Assembly (NCBI GenBank): GCA_030837395.1
Contig: JAUPKO010000172.1
Coordinates: forward strand, 1-6,341
DNA from: Actinomycetota bacterium
Lineage (GTDB): Bacteria; Actinomycetota; Actinomycetes; S36-B12; UBA10799
DNA: 6,341 nt
Reading direction: 5' to 3'
In this document: positions 4,657 to 6,341 of the stretch, piece by piece
How the letters are laid out: every line of letters starts with the position of its first letter
Position numbering within the stretch: the first letter of the stretch is position 1
Notes under the pieces: model-generated
Database searches by the model: none
What the model saw: the letters and a program-made list of their open reading frames with translations, nothing else
What the model was told of the DNA's origin: nothing
Position numbers and translations under genes: made by a program

Positions 4657-6341
4657 ATGAAGGTCATCATCGTCGGCGGCGTCGCAGGTGGCGCATCATG
4701 TGCCGCGCGCCTGCGCAGACTCGACGAGTCCGCCGAGATCATCATGGTCGAGCGCGGACCGTACGTCTCGTACGCCAACTGTGGACTGCCGTACCACGTG
4801 GGCGGCGTGATCGAGCACGAGTCCGACCTGCTGGTGGCCAGCGCAGCGCTGTTCCGACGACAGTTCAATGTCGACGCCCGAACGGGTTGCGAAGTCATCG
4901 GAGTCGATGCTCCCGCCAAGACCGTGCAGTTGCGCGATGTCGCCACCGGCGCCGTGACCACAGAGTCCTACGACACCCTGGTTCTCTCCCCCGGCGCGGC
5001 CACGGTTCGCCCGCCGATCCCCGGCATCGACCTGCCCGGAATCTTCGAGGTGCGAACCGTACCTGATGCCCGCGAAATCCGACGCTGGGTTGAGCGCGGC
5101 ACGGATTTCCTCGCCGGAATGGAGCGCTACTCGGGATTCCAGACCGTGCGCCCAGCCCGACATGCGGTCGTGGTGGGCGGCGGCTTCATCGGGCTGGAGA
5201 TGGCCGAGAACCTCACCAAGCGTGGCTTCAAGGTCACCGTGATCGAATTGGCGGACCAGGTGCTCACCCCCCTGGACCCCGAGTACGGCAACCTCGTTGC
5301 CGACTACCTCGAACTGAAGGGGGTCCACGTCGTGGTCGATGACGGCGTCGCCTCCTTCGAGCAGGACGGCGACGAGGCCCTGACGGTCACGACCCAGTCG
5401 GGCCGAACGTTCCCGGCCGATCTGGTGATCGTCTCACTCGGGGTCCGACCCGACACGACGCTGGCAGCGATGGCGGGCATCGACATCGGCGAGCGCGGCG
5501 GAATCCGGGTCGACGAGCACATGCGCACGAGCGATCCGAACATCTTCGCTGTCGGCGATGTCGTGGAGGTCCGCGACTTCGTCACCGGCGAATGGTCCCT
5601 GATAGCGCTTGCCGGACCGGCGAACCGACAGGCACGGATCGCGGCAGATGTCATAGCGGGGCGCGACTCAACGTTCCGCGGCACCCAAGGCACCTCCGTG
5701 ATCGAACTGTTCGACTCCACCGTCGCCTGGACCGGAGCGAGCGAGAAGACCCTGCAGCGCTTGGGCGACACCGACTACGAGGCGGTCTACCTCTACCCGA
5801 ACTCCCACGCCGGCTACTACCCGGGCGCCAAACCGATCGCCATGAAGATCATTTTTCGTAAGTCGGACGGACGCCTCCTCGGCGCCCAAGGGGCCGGCAT
5901 GGATGGCGTCGACAAGCGCATCAGTGTCCTGGCGATGGGGATCCAGATGGGTGCCACCGTGTACGACCTGGAGGAAGCCGAACTCTGCTACGCACCACCG
6001 TTCGGCAGCGCCAAGGACCCCGTCAATTTCGCCGGCATGATCGCCGCGGGCGTGTTACGCGACGACATGCCGCTGGCGCACTGGGCCGACGCCTCCGACG
6101 CGTTCATCCTGGACGTGCGCGAACCGGTCGAGCTGGCGGTCGAAGGTGTTCCGGGATCGGTCAACATCCCCATCGGTGAGCTGCGTTCCAGGTTGGACGA
6201 ACTGCCTCGGGACCGCGAGATCCTGGTCCTGTGCAGGTCTGGGCAGCGGGCCTACACCGCCACCCGATGCCTGGTGCAGAACGGCTTCGACGCGCGCGTT
6301 ATCTCCGGCGGAATGCTCTCGCACGCCATCGTGACCCGACC
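4657..6341 (+). CDS. CoA-disulfide/persulfide reductase fused to rhodanese (partial, 3' end cut)
   Basis: At least 561 residues are present; the frame is open to the window edge, so the C terminus is missing. The first 450 or so residues are a two-dinucleotide-binding flavoprotein: FAD motif GGVAGGASCAARLRR at 7-21, active-site C42 in SYANCGLPY (39-46), NAD(P)H motif GGGFIGLEMAE at 174-184, and second FAD motif NIFAVGD at 295-301. Y387/Y388 (AGYYPGAKP) and Y445 (CYAPPFGSAKDP) match tyrosines of CoA-disulfide reductases. A rhodanese domain follows from about 476: DVRE at 486-489, then CRSGQRA with active-site C526. Known CoADR-rhodanese fusions reduce CoA disulfides, polysulfides or persulfides with NAD(P)H. 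This one is likely cytoplasmic, handling reactive sulfur or thiol balance. Residues about 148-166 (near GTDFLAGMERYSGFQ) are an extra segment compared with the compact staphylococcal enzyme. The start has an AAGGAG seven bases upstream. Substrate preference is inferred. Confidence 0.92.
   Translation, partial: MKVIIVGGVAGGASCAARLRRLDESAEIIMVERGPYVSYANCGLPYHVGGVIEHESDLLVASAALFRRQFNVDARTGCEVIGVDAPAKTVQLRDVATGAVTTESYDTLVLSPGAATVRPPIPGIDLPGIFEVRTVPDAREIRRWVERGTDFLAGMERYSGFQTVRPARHAVVVGGGFIGLEMAENLTKRGFKVTVIELADQVLTPLDPEYGNLVADYLELKGVHVVVDDGVASFEQDGDEALTVTTQSGRTFPADLVIVSLGVRPDTTLAAMAGIDIGERGGIRVDEHMRTSDPNIFAVGDVVEVRDFVTGEWSLIALAGPANRQARIAADVIAGRDSTFRGTQGTSVIELFDSTVAWTGASEKTLQRLGDTDYEAVYLYPNSHAGYYPGAKPIAMKIIFRKSDGRLLGAQGAGMDGVDKRISVLAMGIQMGATVYDLEEAELCYAPPFGSAKDPVNFAGMIAAGVLRDDMPLAHWADASDAFILDVREPVELAVEGVPGSVNIPIGELRSRLDELPRDREILVLCRSGQRAYTATRCLVQNGFDARVISGGMLSHAIVTR

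Noticed and set aside
1..6341. Mobile element, CRISPR array, defence or toxin-antitoxin system
   Set aside because: No transposase, integrase, regular direct repeats with spacers, or paired small overlapping genes were seen on either strand.

Overview
The window is about 6.3 kb of high-GC DNA that reads as chromosomal sequence from an actinomycete (Actinomycetota). The support is the strong G/C preference at third codon positions, a Rv2061-type F420-dependent PPOX protein, a DUF3152 protein, a Pr6Pr membrane protein, and several genes whose ATG lies exactly where transcription should begin (leaderless mRNAs). I cannot place it to genus. Seven protein-coding genes are supported. No RNA gene, CRISPR array, insertion sequence or phage gene is visible.

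Layout: 1-56 is a G/C-homopolymer tract at the window edge. 57-560 (minus) is an SSB-type single-stranded DNA-binding protein without the usual acidic tail. 561-688 is a divergent promoter region holding a perfect 9-bp DnaA-box sequence and the promoter of the PPOX/F420 gene (689-1102, plus). 1208-2095 (plus) is a membrane-anchored, secreted DUF3152 protein with a metzincin-like zinc motif. 2224-3045 (plus) is a three-helix membrane protein with one PASTA domain. 3078-3899 (minus) is a Pr6Pr/AIG1-like six-helix membrane protein; it converges on the PASTA gene, and a symmetric hairpin lies between them. 3900-4177 is a roughly 280-bp divergent intergenic stretch. 4178-4567 (plus) encodes a small PLDc_N/SHOCT membrane protein. 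A long hairpin (4580-4626) precedes 4657-6341 (plus), a CoA-disulfide/persulfide reductase fused to rhodanese, which runs off the right edge.

How the genes relate: these look like mostly single-gene transcription units rather than one pathway. SSB serves DNA metabolism. The PPOX protein and the CoADR-rhodanese serve redox and sulfur chemistry. The four central products (DUF3152, PASTA, Pr6Pr, SHOCT) are all membrane or envelope proteins. Three consecutive plus-strand genes share the same start architecture: a TANNNT -10 hexamer, six bases, then ATG. This implies separate promoters and leaderless transcripts. I found no convincing new multi-gene system. The most interesting items are the leaderless set, the DnaA box beside ssb, the putative protease motif in the DUF3152 protein, the possible catalytic Thr/His pair in the Pr6Pr protein, and the long leader hairpin before the CoADR gene.
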